DNA from: JALZKA01 sp963717635
GTDB lineage: Bacteria > Actinomycetota > Thermoleophilia > Solirubrobacterales > 70-9
Reading direction: 5' to 3'
NCBI GenBank assembly: GCA_963717635.1
Contig: OY970347.1
Location: forward strand, 558,001-622,000
Length of the DNA stretch: 64,000 nucleotides
The notes below the pieces were generated by a model. It saw only the letters and a program-made list of their open reading frames with translations, was not told the DNA's origin and made no database searches. Both the position numbers and the translations under genes were made by a program. This document shows, piece by piece, positions 48,779-56,400 of the stretch. Position 1 is the stretch's first letter; every line of letters begins with the position of its first letter.

Positions 48779-48804
48779 TGGCTAGCTACCCTGGACTGCG
48801 CTGA
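48778..48804 (+). other. 9-codon mini-ORF bridging rplR and rpsE
   Basis: TAATG joins the rplR stop to an ATG whose frame (MASYPGLR) stops in TGATG on the rpsE start. Unrelated in sequence to the 57- and 162-nt elements but with the same stop/start logic. Peptide function is not implied. Confidence 0.45.
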
Positions 48805-49472
48805 TGGGACGAGACCGCGAATACGACACCGTGAGCCCGCAGGGCCTGGACCTGCAGGAGCGCGTGATCGAGATCAACCGCGTCGCCAAGGTCGTCAAGG
48901 GCGGCCGTCGCTTCTCGTTCACCGCACTGGTCGCCGTCGGCGACGAGAATTCCGTGGTCGGAATCGGCTACGGCAAGGCGCGCGAGGTGCCGCTGGCGAT
49001 CCAGAAGGCGGTTGAAAATGCGCGCAAGGACCTGATCAAGGTCCCGATGTACGGGCAGACGATCCCGCACAAGATCATCGGCCGCTACGGCTCCGGCCAC
49101 GTCGTCCTGCGTCCGGCCAGCCCCGGTACCGGGGTCATCGCCGGCGGCGGCGTGCGCGCGGTGCTCGAGCTGGCCGGCATCCGCGACGTGCTCTCGAAGT
49201 CGCTGGGAACGCAGAACCCGATCAACCTGGTGAAGGCCACCATGGACGGCCTGATCCAGCTCCGCCGCCCGGAAGACGTCGCCAAGCTCCGCGGCCTCTC
49301 GGTCCACCAGGTCCTCGGCCTCGACAAGATGGCCGAGGCGAAGAAGCTTGCGGGCGACGAGAACGGCAAGGCCGAATCCGAGGTGCCCGAGCCCGTCGCA
49401 GTGGTTGCCGAAACTCCGGCGCCCGAGGCCGACGCGCCAGCGGAGACGCCGGAGGAGCCCGCCGATGGCTGA
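48804..49472 (+). CDS. rpsE: 30S ribosomal protein S5 with Ala/Pro/Glu tail
   Basis: 222 residues; core about 170. LQERVIEINRVAKVVKGGRRFSF, GYGKAREVPLAIQKAVENA, the HKIIGRYGSGHVVLRPASPGTGVIAGG region (split) and LRRPEDVAKLRG. A 50-residue acidic Ala/Pro tail ends it. Wild-type residues at the spectinomycin loop (KVVKGG). Last 8 nt overlap rpmD. Confidence 0.95.
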   Translation: MGRDREYDTVSPQGLDLQERVIEINRVAKVVKGGRRFSFTALVAVGDENSVVGIGYGKAREVPLAIQKAVENARKDLIKVPMYGQTIPHKIIGRYGSGHVVLRPASPGTGVIAGGGVRAVLELAGIRDVLSKSLGTQNPINLVKATMDGLIQLRRPEDVAKLRGLSVHQVLGLDKMAEAKKLAGDENGKAESEVPEPVAVVAETPAPEADAPAETPEEPADG

Positions 49473-49641
49473 CGTCAAGCTGAAGCAGGTTCGTTCCCTG
49501 AACGGGGCCAACGCCAAGCAGCGCGACACTCTGCGCGCGCTCAAGCTCGGCAAGATCGGCCGCGAGAGCGCGCTGGCCGACACGCCGCAGCTGCGCGGCA
49601 TGATCCGTATGGTCGAGCACATGGTGGAGGTGGACGGCTGA
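49465..49641 (+). CDS. rpmD: 50S ribosomal protein L30
   Basis: 58 residues from ATG 49465. KLKQVRSLNGANAKQRDTLRALKLGKIGR-type (split), TPQLRGMIRMVEHMVEV. Normal length. Stop overlaps rplO (TGATG). Confidence 0.96.
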   Translation: MADVKLKQVRSLNGANAKQRDTLRALKLGKIGRESALADTPQLRGMIRMVEHMVEVDG

Positions 49642-50192
49642 TGCCGCGCCTCGAGCCGGACGAGATCGGCCTGCACTCGCTCCGTCCCAAGCAGGGCTCG
49701 CGCAAGCCGCGCAAGCGGCTTGGCCGAGGCAAGGGATCCGGGACCGGCAAGACGGCCGGCCGCGGCCACAAGGGCCAGGGCTCGCGCTCCGGCGCCAAGC
49801 AGAACGTGCGCCACGAGGGCGGGCAGAACCCGATCTACATGCGGATGCGAAAGCTGCGCGGCGCGACGAAGAAGCAGTCGATGCCGATCGGCCCCTTCCG
49901 CACCCAGACGCAGCCGGTCAACGTCGCCGATCTGGAGGCGCGGTTCGACGCCGGCGCTGAGGTGACGCCCGAGACGCTCAAGGCCACCGGACTGGCCACC
50001 CGCAAGCACCCGGTGAAGGTGCTCGGGCGTGGCGAGATCTCGACCAAGCTGACGGTGCGAGCGCATGGGTTTAGCGCCTCGGCGAAGGAAAAGATCGAGG
50101 CCGCCGGCGGTACCTGTGAAGTGATCGAGGGAAATACGTCCGTTACCACGGGGGCCAAGTCAGTTTCGCGACAAAGTCGCTCATCGGAATAA
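49641..50192 (+). CDS. rplO: 50S ribosomal protein L15 with remodelled C-terminus
   Basis: 183 residues. GLHSLRPKQGSRKPRKRLGRGKGSGTGKTAGRG-type start (split), FEGGQNPIYMRMRKL-like GGQNPIYMRMRKLRG. The normal L15 end is near CEVIEG (residue 160-163). The remaining 20 residues (NTSVTTGAKSVSRQSRSSE) are encoded by an inverted copy of the 57-nt element, so the insertion has replaced the original stop. Confidence 0.93.
   Translation: MPRLEPDEIGLHSLRPKQGSRKPRKRLGRGKGSGTGKTAGRGHKGQGSRSGAKQNVRHEGGQNPIYMRMRKLRGATKKQSMPIGPFRTQTQPVNVADLEARFDAGAEVTPETLKATGLATRKHPVKVLGRGEISTKLTVRAHGFSASAKEKIEAAGGTCEVIEGNTSVTTGAKSVSRQSRSSE
50142..50190 (-). repeat. 57-nt element, copy 5, antisense at rplO 3' end
   Basis: Minus-strand sequence ATGAGCGACTTTGTCGCGAA, then CTGACTTGGCCCCCGTGGTAA. 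It is closest to copy 3 (rpsM). The 5' hairpin is a perfect GCGAC-TTT-GTCGC. It is in the opposite orientation to the operon. Confidence 0.65.
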
Positions 50193-50198
50193 CTTCCG

Positions 50199-51479
50199 GT
50201 GCTTCAGACGATCGCCAACGCGTTCAGCGTTCCCGAGATTCGGCGCAAGCTGGCCTTCACGGCGGCGATCCTGCTGCTCTACCGGCTCGGCGCCTACATC
50301 CCGTCGCCGGGGGTCGACATCGACGCGGTGCAGGCCCTCGAGGACAACTTCGCGGGCAGCAACATCCTCGGCTTCCTGAACCTGTTTTCGGGCGGATCGC
50401 TTTCACGCCTGTCCCTGTTCGCACTGGGGATCATGCCCTACATCACGGCGTCGATCATCCTGCAGCTCCTGACGGTGGTCGTGCCCGCGCTGGAGCGCCT
50501 GTCCAAGGAGGGCGAGGTCGGCCAGCAGAAGATCACCCAGTACACGCGGTACCTCACGGTGGGCTTGGCGTTCGCCCAGTCGGTCGGCTACGTCTTCCTC
50601 TTCAACTCGCAGAGCTTCGGCGGCAGCGACGTGCTGACCGGCGAGCTGACCTTCGGGAACGTCATGTTGATCGTAATCTCGCTGACCGCGGGCGCAACGC
50701 TCCTGATGTGGATGGGCGAGCTGATCACCCAGCGCGGCATCGGCAACGGCATCAGCCTGATGATCTTCGCCTCGATCGCCGCGTCCATCCCGGGCGGCGT
50801 CCAGGCCTGGTGGACCAACCCCGACCAGGTGTTCAAGGTGATGATGCCGTTCGTCGCGCTCGCGGTGATCGTCGGCATCGTCTTCGTCCAGGAAGGCCAG
50901 CGGCGAATCCCCGTGCAGTACGCGAAGCGGGTCGTGGGCAGGCGGATGACGACCGGAGGCTCGACCTACCTGCCGCTGAGGGTGAACATGGCGGGCGTGA
51001 TCCCGGTCATCTTCGCCGCCTCGATCATGGCCTTCCCGCCCACCATCGGCCAGCTCCTCGGCGGCAACCAGGACAACTTCTGGACCGACTTCGCGACCTT
51101 CTTCAACCCGAACGGATGGGCTTACGTGGTCGGCGAGGTCTTCTTCATCATCATCTTCACCTACTTCTACACCGCGGTCACGTTCAACCCGGTGGACCAG
51201 GCCGACAACCTCAAGAAGTACGGCGGCTTCATTCCCGGCGTCAGGCCCGGGCGACCTACCGCCGAATACCTGGACCGGATCCTCTCCAGGCTCACCTTCC
51301 CAGGCGCCCTGTACCTGGGCGCGGTCGCAGCGCTGCCGACGATCCTGTTCGCGCAGACTTCGGCCAACTTCTTCTTCGGCGGCACCTCGATCCTGATCGT
51401 CGTCGGCGTCGCGCTGGACACGGTCAAGCAGCTGGAGGCGCAGCTGATGATGCGCAACTACGAAGGCTTCCTGAAGTAG
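50199..51479 (+). CDS. secY: Preprotein translocase subunit SecY
   Basis: 426 residues from GTG 50199. Ten membrane segments; signature blocks: LGAYIPSPGVD, NLFSGGSLSRLSLFALGIMPYITASI-type plug region (split), YAKRVVGRRMTTGGSTYLPLRVNMAGVIPVIFA (split) and GFIPGVRPGRPTAEYL. The core of the Sec translocon with SecE. Always next to adk in this operon. Confidence 0.97.
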   Translation: MLQTIANAFSVPEIRRKLAFTAAILLLYRLGAYIPSPGVDIDAVQALEDNFAGSNILGFLNLFSGGSLSRLSLFALGIMPYITASIILQLLTVVVPALERLSKEGEVGQQKITQYTRYLTVGLAFAQSVGYVFLFNSQSFGGSDVLTGELTFGNVMLIVISLTAGATLLMWMGELITQRGIGNGISLMIFASIAASIPGGVQAWWTNPDQVFKVMMPFVALAVIVGIVFVQEGQRRIPVQYAKRVVGRRMTTGGSTYLPLRVNMAGVIPVIFAASIMAFPPTIGQLLGGNQDNFWTDFATFFNPNGWAYVVGEVFFIIIFTYFYTAVTFNPVDQADNLKKYGGFIPGVRPGRPTAEYLDRILSRLTFPGALYLGAVAALPTILFAQTSANFFFGGTSILIVVGVALDTVKQLEAQLMMRNYEGFLK

Positions 51480-51488
51480 CCCTACGCC

Positions 51489-52160
51489 GTGTCCGCGCTC
51501 AACCTCATCCTCCTCGGCCCGCCGGGCTCCGGCAAGGGCACCCAGGGCGAACGCCTGCGCGAGGACCTGGACCTGCCCTACTACGCGACCGGCGACATCC
51601 TGCGTGAGGCCGTGCGCGAGGGCACTCAGATCGGCCAGCAGGCCAAGGAGTACATGGACCGCGGCGACCTCGTTCCCGACCAGGTGATCATCGGCGTGAT
51701 CGCCGAGCGAATCTCAAGCCACGAGGCCGAGGACGGCTTCATCCTCGACGGCTTTCCGCGCACCGTCGGACAGGCCGAGGCGCTCGAGTCGAAGGTGAAG
51801 GAACTCGGCAAGCGGCTCACCACAGCGCTCCTGATCGAGGTCTCCGACGAGGAGGTCGTGCGCAGGCTGGGCGGCCGGCGGACCTGCCCGAACGGCCACA
51901 TCTTCCACGTCGAGTTCGACCCGCCGGAGCAGGAGGACGTCTGCGATGTCTGCGGAGCGGCCCTTCAGACCCGCGACGACGACAAGCCGGAGGTCATCAA
52001 GCACCGCCTGACCCAGTACCGGGAGAAGACCGAGCCGCTGGTCGCCTGGTACGAGGACCGCGGAATCCTCGAGCGCGTGGACGGCGAGCGGGATCCGGAC
52101 GAGGTCGACAAGGACATCCGCGCGCTGCTTGCGACGTTGCGGATGGAAGAGGAAGCTTAG
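51489..52160 (+). CDS. adk: Adenylate kinase, zinc-lid type
   Basis: 223 residues from GTG 51489. P-loop GPPGSGKGTQ (about residues 8-17), NMP-binding LPYYATGDILREAV, DGFPRTVGQAEAL. The lid has Cys-x4-His and Cys-x2-Cys (TCPNGHIFHVEF; VCDVCGAAL), a zinc-type lid. Equilibrates ATP+AMP with 2 ADP. Its stop region carries the 3' half of a 57-nt element. Confidence 0.97.
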   Translation: MSALNLILLGPPGSGKGTQGERLREDLDLPYYATGDILREAVREGTQIGQQAKEYMDRGDLVPDQVIIGVIAERISSHEAEDGFILDGFPRTVGQAEALESKVKELGKRLTTALLIEVSDEEVVRRLGGRRTCPNGHIFHVEFDPPEQEDVCDVCGAALQTRDDDKPEVIKHRLTQYREKTEPLVAWYEDRGILERVDGERDPDEVDKDIRALLATLRMEEEA

Positions 52161-52180
52161 GTAGGAACTGGTTTCTGATG
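52151..52180 (+). repeat. 57-nt element, 3' half only, copy 7 (adk-map)
   Basis: AGGTAGGAACTGGTTTCTGATG matches the ribosome-site half of copies 1 and 4 at 18 of 22 positions. The 5' half lies in adk codons and is not clearly conserved. Confidence 0.5.
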
Positions 52181-52942
52181 TACCGAGGCGGCATCCTCCT
52201 CAAGAGCCCGGAACAGCTCGACGCGATGGCGGCCGCCGGCGCGGTCCACGCGCGCTGCCTGAAGATGCTGGCCTCCAAGTGCCGGCCCGGAGTGACGACG
52301 ACCGAGTTGGACGAGGCCGCGGAGAAGTTCATCCACTCTCAGGGAGCGACCGCCACCTTCAAGGGCTATCGGGGCTTCCCCGGCTCGATCTGCGCGTCGC
52401 CGAACGCGATGGTCGTGCACGGCATCCCCGACGCCTACGCCCTGCAGCGCGGGGACATCCTGTCGATCGACGTCGGGGTGACCAAGGACGGCTGGGTGGC
52501 GGACGGCGCCGTCACGCTCGCGATCGGTGACGTCTCCGAGGTCGCGCAGGGCCTGCTGGCCACGACCGAAGCGGCCCTGCACGCGGCCGTCGAGCAGATG
52601 CAGCCCGGCAACAAGCTCTCCGATGTCTCGCACGCGGTCCAGACCACGGTCGAGGCCGACGGCCTCGAGGTCATCCGGAGCCTCGTCGGCCACGGGGTCG
52701 GCCGCGAGATGCACGAGGACCCGCAGGTCCCGAACTTCGGGCCGGCCGGGCGTGGCCCCGAGCTCGAGCCGGGCATGGTGCTGGCGATCGAGCCGATGGT
52801 GGCGGTCGGCACCCATGAGATCGTGCAGGGCGACGACGGCTGGGCCGTCTATTCGGCCGACGACTCGCTCACGGCGCACTTCGAGTTCACGGTTGCGGTG
52901 ACCGCGGACGGCCCCAGAATCCTGACTCCATGGCAGCTCTGA
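52178..52942 (+). CDS. map: Methionine aminopeptidase type I
   Basis: 254 residues. The five metal ligands are all present: Asp in LSIDVGVTKDGWVADGA (two Asp), His in LVGHGVGREMHEDP, Glu in MVLAIEPM and Glu in HFEFTVAV. It removes N-terminal Met from nascent proteins. Type Ia length without N-terminal zinc finger. It ends 189 nt before rpmJ. Confidence 0.97.
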   Translation: MYRGGILLKSPEQLDAMAAAGAVHARCLKMLASKCRPGVTTTELDEAAEKFIHSQGATATFKGYRGFPGSICASPNAMVVHGIPDAYALQRGDILSIDVGVTKDGWVADGAVTLAIGDVSEVAQGLLATTEAALHAAVEQMQPGNKLSDVSHAVQTTVEADGLEVIRSLVGHGVGREMHEDPQVPNFGPAGRGPELEPGMVLAIEPMVAVGTHEIVQGDDGWAVYSADDSLTAHFEFTVAVTADGPRILTPWQL

Positions 52943-53130
52943 GGTGAAGCGCTGAAAGCGCGGAAACGAAGGCCCGCCGTTGTCGAGGCGGCTGATTTGA
53001 GCCAGGCATGCCCTGCTACCATCTGCGGTCGCTTTCAGCCTCCGCTGAGGGCGTTGTTTTTGCCCGTTTGCCCGATTCATGGGGCTCACGGGCCTTCTGA
53101 ACGATACGACCAGGGAGCAGCGCGAAAAGC
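52943..53130 (+). promoter_or_regulatory. Map-rpmJ interval with second alpha-operon promoter
   Basis: infA, expected here, is absent. TACCAT (53017-53022) within GCTACCATC matches the rpsL -10; TTGAGC upstream is spaced only 14 nt. The following leader has TCAG/CTGA and GGGC-N9-GCCC mini-hairpins with a GTTTTTG tract, perhaps an attenuator. Confidence 0.5.
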
Positions 53131-53244
53131 GTGAAAGTCAGAGCGTCAGTGAAGCCGATGTGTGAGCGTTGCCGGATCATCCGGCGGCGCGGCGTCGTGC
53201 TGGTGATCTGCACGAACCCCCGGCACAAGCAGAGGCAGGGCTAG
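53131..53244 (+). CDS. rpmJ: 50S ribosomal protein L36, zinc type
   Basis: 37 residues from GTG 53131: MKVRASVKPMCERCRIIRRR then GVVLVICTNPRHKQRQG. Cys11, Cys14, Cys27 and His32 form the zinc ribbon. An AGGGAGC site precedes the start. Too short for the open-frame search but unmistakable. Confidence 0.95.
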   Translation: MKVRASVKPMCERCRIIRRRGVVLVICTNPRHKQRQG

Positions 53245-53251
53245 GTATCTC

Positions 53252-53308
53252 GTGAGCGACTTCTGGCGCGAAACTAAGTTGGCCCCCCCGGTAGGGGAGG
53301 GTTCTTAA
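53252..53308 (+). repeat. 57-nt intercistronic element, copy 3 (rpmJ-rpsM)
   Basis: GCGAC-TTCT-GGCGC then CCCC-GGTA-GGGG with the ribosome site; ends in TAATG on rpsM. The frame from GTG reads MSDFWRETKLAPPVGEGS (18 aa), exactly 57 nt with its stop. Confidence 0.75.
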
Positions 53309-53691
53309 TGGCACGAATCGCCGGGATCAACCTGCCCCTCAACAAGCGGGTCGAGATCGGCCTCACCTACGTGCACGGGATCGGGCGCTCGACCGCCAAC
53401 GAGCTCCTGACGAAGCTCAAGATCGACGCGAACACCTACGTGAAGGACCTGACCGAAGAGGAGACCGTGAAGCTGCGCGAAGCGGTCGAGGCGCGCGAGG
53501 TCGAGGGCGACCTGCGCCGCGAGCGCTCCCAGAACATCAAGCGCCTGTCGGAGATCGGCGCCTATCGCGGCCTGCGCCACCGGCGCGGCCTGCCCGTGCG
53601 CGGTCAGCGCACGAAGACCAACGCTCGTAGCCGCAAGGGCCCGCGGCGGATGAGCGTCACCGGGCGCAAGAAGGCGCCGACGCCCAAGTGA
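53308..53691 (+). CDS. rpsM: 30S ribosomal protein S13
   Basis: 127 residues. MARIAGINLPLNKRVEIGLTYVHGIG, RGLRHRRGLPVRGQRTKTNARSRKGPR-type end (split). Contacts P-site tRNA and S19. GTGA overlap to rpsK. Confidence 0.97.
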   Translation: MARIAGINLPLNKRVEIGLTYVHGIGRSTANELLTKLKIDANTYVKDLTEEETVKLREAVEAREVEGDLRRERSQNIKRLSEIGAYRGLRHRRGLPVRGQRTKTNARSRKGPRRMSVTGRKKAPTPK

Positions 53692-54083
53692 GTCCCCAGC
53701 CGAGAAAGGGCCGTGCCCGGCGTCGCGTACGCAAGAACGTTCCCTACGGGATCGCGCACATCAAGACTTCGTTCAACAACACGATCGTCACGATCACCGA
53801 CCCCGAGGGCAACGTGATCGTCTGGGAGTCCGCCGGTTCGGCCGGGTTCAAGGGCTCGCGCAAGTCGACGCCGTTCGCCGCCCAGGTGACCGCCGACGCC
53901 GCCGCCCGCAAGGGCATGGAGCACGGCCTCGAGCGCGTCGAGGTGCACGCGAAGGGCGCCGGCTCGGGCCGCGACACGGCGATCCGCTCGCTGCAGGCTG
54001 CCGGGCTCCAGGTGACCACCGTGAAGGACGTCTCGCCGCAGGCCCACAACGGCTGCCGTCCGAAGAAGAGGCGGCGGGTCTAA
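53688..54083 (+). CDS. rpsK: 30S ribosomal protein S11
   Basis: 131 residues from GTG 53688. GIAHIKTSFNNTIVTITDPEGN, GSRKSTPFAAQ and VKDVSPQAHNGCRPKKRRRV. Binds the platform near the mRNA exit. Normal length. Confidence 0.97.
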   Translation: MSPQPRKGRARRRVRKNVPYGIAHIKTSFNNTIVTITDPEGNVIVWESAGSAGFKGSRKSTPFAAQVTADAAARKGMEHGLERVEVHAKGAGSGRDTAIRSLQAAGLQVTTVKDVSPQAHNGCRPKKRRRV

Positions 54084-54085
54084 CC

Positions 54086-54706
54086 GTGGCCAGAGACACC
54101 GGACCGCAGTGCAAGCAGTGCCGCCGTGAGGGCCAGAAGCTGTTCCTCAAGGGCGAGCGCTGCCTGACCGACAAGTGCGGCGTCGAGCGCCGTTCGTACC
54201 CGCCGGGCGAGCACGGCCGCGCGCGCGTACGCGCCTCGGAGTACCGCAACCAGCTCCGCGAGAAGCAGAAGACGCGCCGTTACTACCAGCTCCTCGAGAA
54301 GCAGTTCCGCCACTACTACGAGAAGGCAGCCAGGCAGCCGGGCGTCACCGGCGAGAACCTGCTGCGCATGCTCGAGCAGCGCTTCGACAACGTCTTGGTA
54401 AGGCTCGGCTTCGCGGCTTCGCGCCGCCAGGCACGGCAACTGATCGGCCATGGACATTGGCTGATCAACGGCCGCCGGGTGAACATCCCGAGCTACCAGG
54501 TCCGTCCCGACGACGTGATCACGATCAGGCCGGACGCGAAGGCGTCGGACGTAGTCCGCTCCGCCACCGAGTTGACCGCGGCGGTTCCGCCGTGGCTGCA
54601 GGCCGATCACGATGCCCTGACCGCAAAGGTCCTCCGTCTCCCCGAGCGCGGCGAGATCGAGACCCCGGTGCAGGAGCAGTTGATCGTCGAGCTCTACTCG
54701 AAGTAG
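54086..54706 (+). CDS. rpsD: 30S ribosomal protein S4, zinc-binding type
   Basis: 206 residues from GTG 54086. N-terminal Cys motif C-K-Q-C, then C...C around residues 9-31 (GPQCKQCRREGQ; RCLTDKCGVERR) binds zinc; S4 domain LRMLEQRFDNVLVRLGFA and RQARQLIGHGHWLINGRRV. Primary 16S 5'-domain binder and regulator of the alpha operon in E. coli. Confidence 0.97.
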   Translation: MARDTGPQCKQCRREGQKLFLKGERCLTDKCGVERRSYPPGEHGRARVRASEYRNQLREKQKTRRYYQLLEKQFRHYYEKAARQPGVTGENLLRMLEQRFDNVLVRLGFAASRRQARQLIGHGHWLINGRRVNIPSYQVRPDDVITIRPDAKASDVVRSATELTAAVPPWLQADHDALTAKVLRLPERGEIETPVQEQLIVELYSK

Positions 54707-54741
54707 CGCTCCCCCAGAACCCCGAAATGACCGGAGATGCA

Positions 54742-55710
54742 ATGACCACCCTGCCCGAATTCCAGATTCCGAAGATCAGCAAGGAGGACGTTGCCGACAA
54801 CAAGGGCACGTTCACCATCGAGCCCCTCGACAAGGGCTTTGGCTACACCTTCGGCAACAGCCTGCGTCGCGTGCTGCTGTCCTCGTTGGGCGGCGCCGCG
54901 ATCACGAGCGTCCGGATCGAGGGTGTCGCCCACGAGTTCTCGACGATCCAGGGCGTCAAGGAGGACGTCACCGACATCGTCCTCAACCTCAAGGACGTCG
55001 TGGTCAAGATGCACACCGACGCCGAGGAGGTCGAGGCGCCGCTGGTTGCCACCGGCCCCGGCGAGGTCAAGGCCAAGGACATCGACCTGCCCGCAGGGGT
55101 CGAGATCCTGAACCCCGAGGCGCCGATCGCGACGCTCGAGAAGAAGACGAAGCTCGAGATGTACCTGACGATCGGCCGCGGCCGCGGTTACTCGCCGGCC
55201 GAGGAGAACAAGTCCGAGGATCAGCCGATCGGCGTCGTTCCGATCGACTCGATCTTCTCTCCGATCCGGCGTGCGGCCTACTCGGTCGACACCGCCCGCG
55301 TCGGACAGCGCACCGACTTCGACAAGCTCGCGCTGGAGATCGAGACGGACGGTTCAATCGAGCCGAGCGCGGCGATGCGCGAGGCGGCCGAGATCCTGAT
55401 CAAGTCATTGGCGATCTTCTCGGACCCCGAGAGCGTCGAGGCGCTCACCGATCGCTCGAACTACGATCTGGTCGGCACCGAGGCGGCGCCCGGAGCCCCC
55501 GTGGCCGAGGGTGACGACCGCCTGATCGAGGAGCTCGAGATCGGCGTCCGCGCCTACAACTGCCTCAAGCGGGCCGGCATCCAAACGGTCGGGGACCTGA
55601 TCACCCGCTCGGAGTCTGAGCTGAACGCGATCCCGAACTTCGGGCGGCGTTCGACCGAGGAGGTCATCGAGGCCCTGCATCAGCTGGGGTTGAACCTGCG
55701 GGGTGAATAG
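54742..55710 (+). CDS. rpoA: DNA-directed RNA polymerase subunit alpha
   Basis: 322 residues from ATG 54742; GGAG lies 5 nt before it, and ATG 54727 is a weaker alternative. NTD dimerisation and assembly blocks (FTIEPLDKGFGYTFGNSLRRVLLSS, split), GVKEDVTDIVLNLK; then a linker and CTD helix-hairpin (IEELEIGVRAYNCLKRAGI; IPNFGRRSTEEVIEAL) for UP-element DNA. Normal size. Confidence 0.97.
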   Translation: MTTLPEFQIPKISKEDVADNKGTFTIEPLDKGFGYTFGNSLRRVLLSSLGGAAITSVRIEGVAHEFSTIQGVKEDVTDIVLNLKDVVVKMHTDAEEVEAPLVATGPGEVKAKDIDLPAGVEILNPEAPIATLEKKTKLEMYLTIGRGRGYSPAEENKSEDQPIGVVPIDSIFSPIRRAAYSVDTARVGQRTDFDKLALEIETDGSIEPSAAMREAAEILIKSLAIFSDPESVEALTDRSNYDLVGTEAAPGAPVAEGDDRLIEELEIGVRAYNCLKRAGIQTVGDLITRSESELNAIPNFGRRSTEEVIEALHQLGLNLRGE

Positions 55711-56064
55711 GTGCGCCACGCGAAGCAAAAAGGCAAGCTCTCACGCGACAAGGCACACCGGCAGGCGCTGCTGCGAAACCTCTGCCGTGAGGTGATCCAG
55801 CACGAGCGGATCAAGACCTCGCAGGCAAAGGCGAAGGCGGTGAAGCCACAGCTCGAGAAGCTGATCACGCTGGGCAAGCGCGGCGACCTCCATGCGCGCC
55901 GGCAGGCCCTCTCCGAGCTGGGCCAGGACAAGTTCCTGGTCCACAAGCTGTTCGAGGAGATCGCACCGCGATACGCGGAGCGCCCGGGTGGCTACGCCCG
56001 CATCGTGAAGCTCGGACCGCGGCGGTCCGACTCCACCGAGATGGTCTTCCTCGAGCTGGTCTAG
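55711..56064 (+). CDS. rplQ: 50S ribosomal protein L17
   Basis: 117 residues from GTG 55711, directly after the rpoA stop. MRHAKQKGKLSRDKAHRQALLRNL, IKTSQAKAKAVKPQLEKLITLGKRG-type (split), RIVKLGPRRSDSTEMVFLELV. Last gene of the large ribosomal operon. Its end overlaps a convergent membrane gene by 4 nt; no terminator is seen between. Confidence 0.97.
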   Translation: MRHAKQKGKLSRDKAHRQALLRNLCREVIQHERIKTSQAKAKAVKPQLEKLITLGKRGDLHARRQALSELGQDKFLVHKLFEEIAPRYAERPGGYARIVKLGPRRSDSTEMVFLELV

Positions 56065-56339
56065 GACCCGGCGCGCGAGTCGCTCTCTCGCGTGGAGTAG
56101 ATCCACGCCGCGATCGCGAAGAAGACGATCAGGAGGTCGGCGATCACGACCAGGTGGGCCCATCCGTCGAAGACCTCGAGCGCGGCGTACGTCAACGCGC
56201 CAAGCACGACGACGAACACGACCGTCAGCAATGCCAGGAAGCGTTGGCCGCGCTCGCTGACCTCGGTCATGCGGGGGCGCTTCTCGCGCAGGTCGTAGCG
56301 ATCGAACTGGCTGCGTTGGTTCTCGGTCATGTTGGACAA
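56061..56339 (-). CDS. Small two-span membrane protein, unknown
   Basis: 92 residues from TTG 56339, chosen because GGAGG lies 7 nt upstream; ATG 56330 is the alternative. A charged N-terminus (about 35 residues) precedes two membrane helices (LALLTVVFVVVLGALTYAAL; HLVVIADLLIVFFAIAAWIY, each about 20). Both termini are probably cytosolic. No family recognised. It diverges from truA with 61 nt between. Confidence 0.7.
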   Translation of the reverse strand: MSNMTENQRSQFDRYDLREKRPRMTEVSERGQRFLALLTVVFVVVLGALTYAALEVFDGWAHLVVIADLLIVFFAIAAWIYSTRESDSRAGS

Positions 56340-56400
56340 GGCGGTTCCTCCCGGTTTCTCCTAGGTTGCGCCGACCCTACTCCTCCGCGAGGATCGGACT

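Noticed and set aside
56340..56400. Terminator after rplQ
   Set aside because: No hairpin with T-tract found between rplQ, the convergent small gene and truA.
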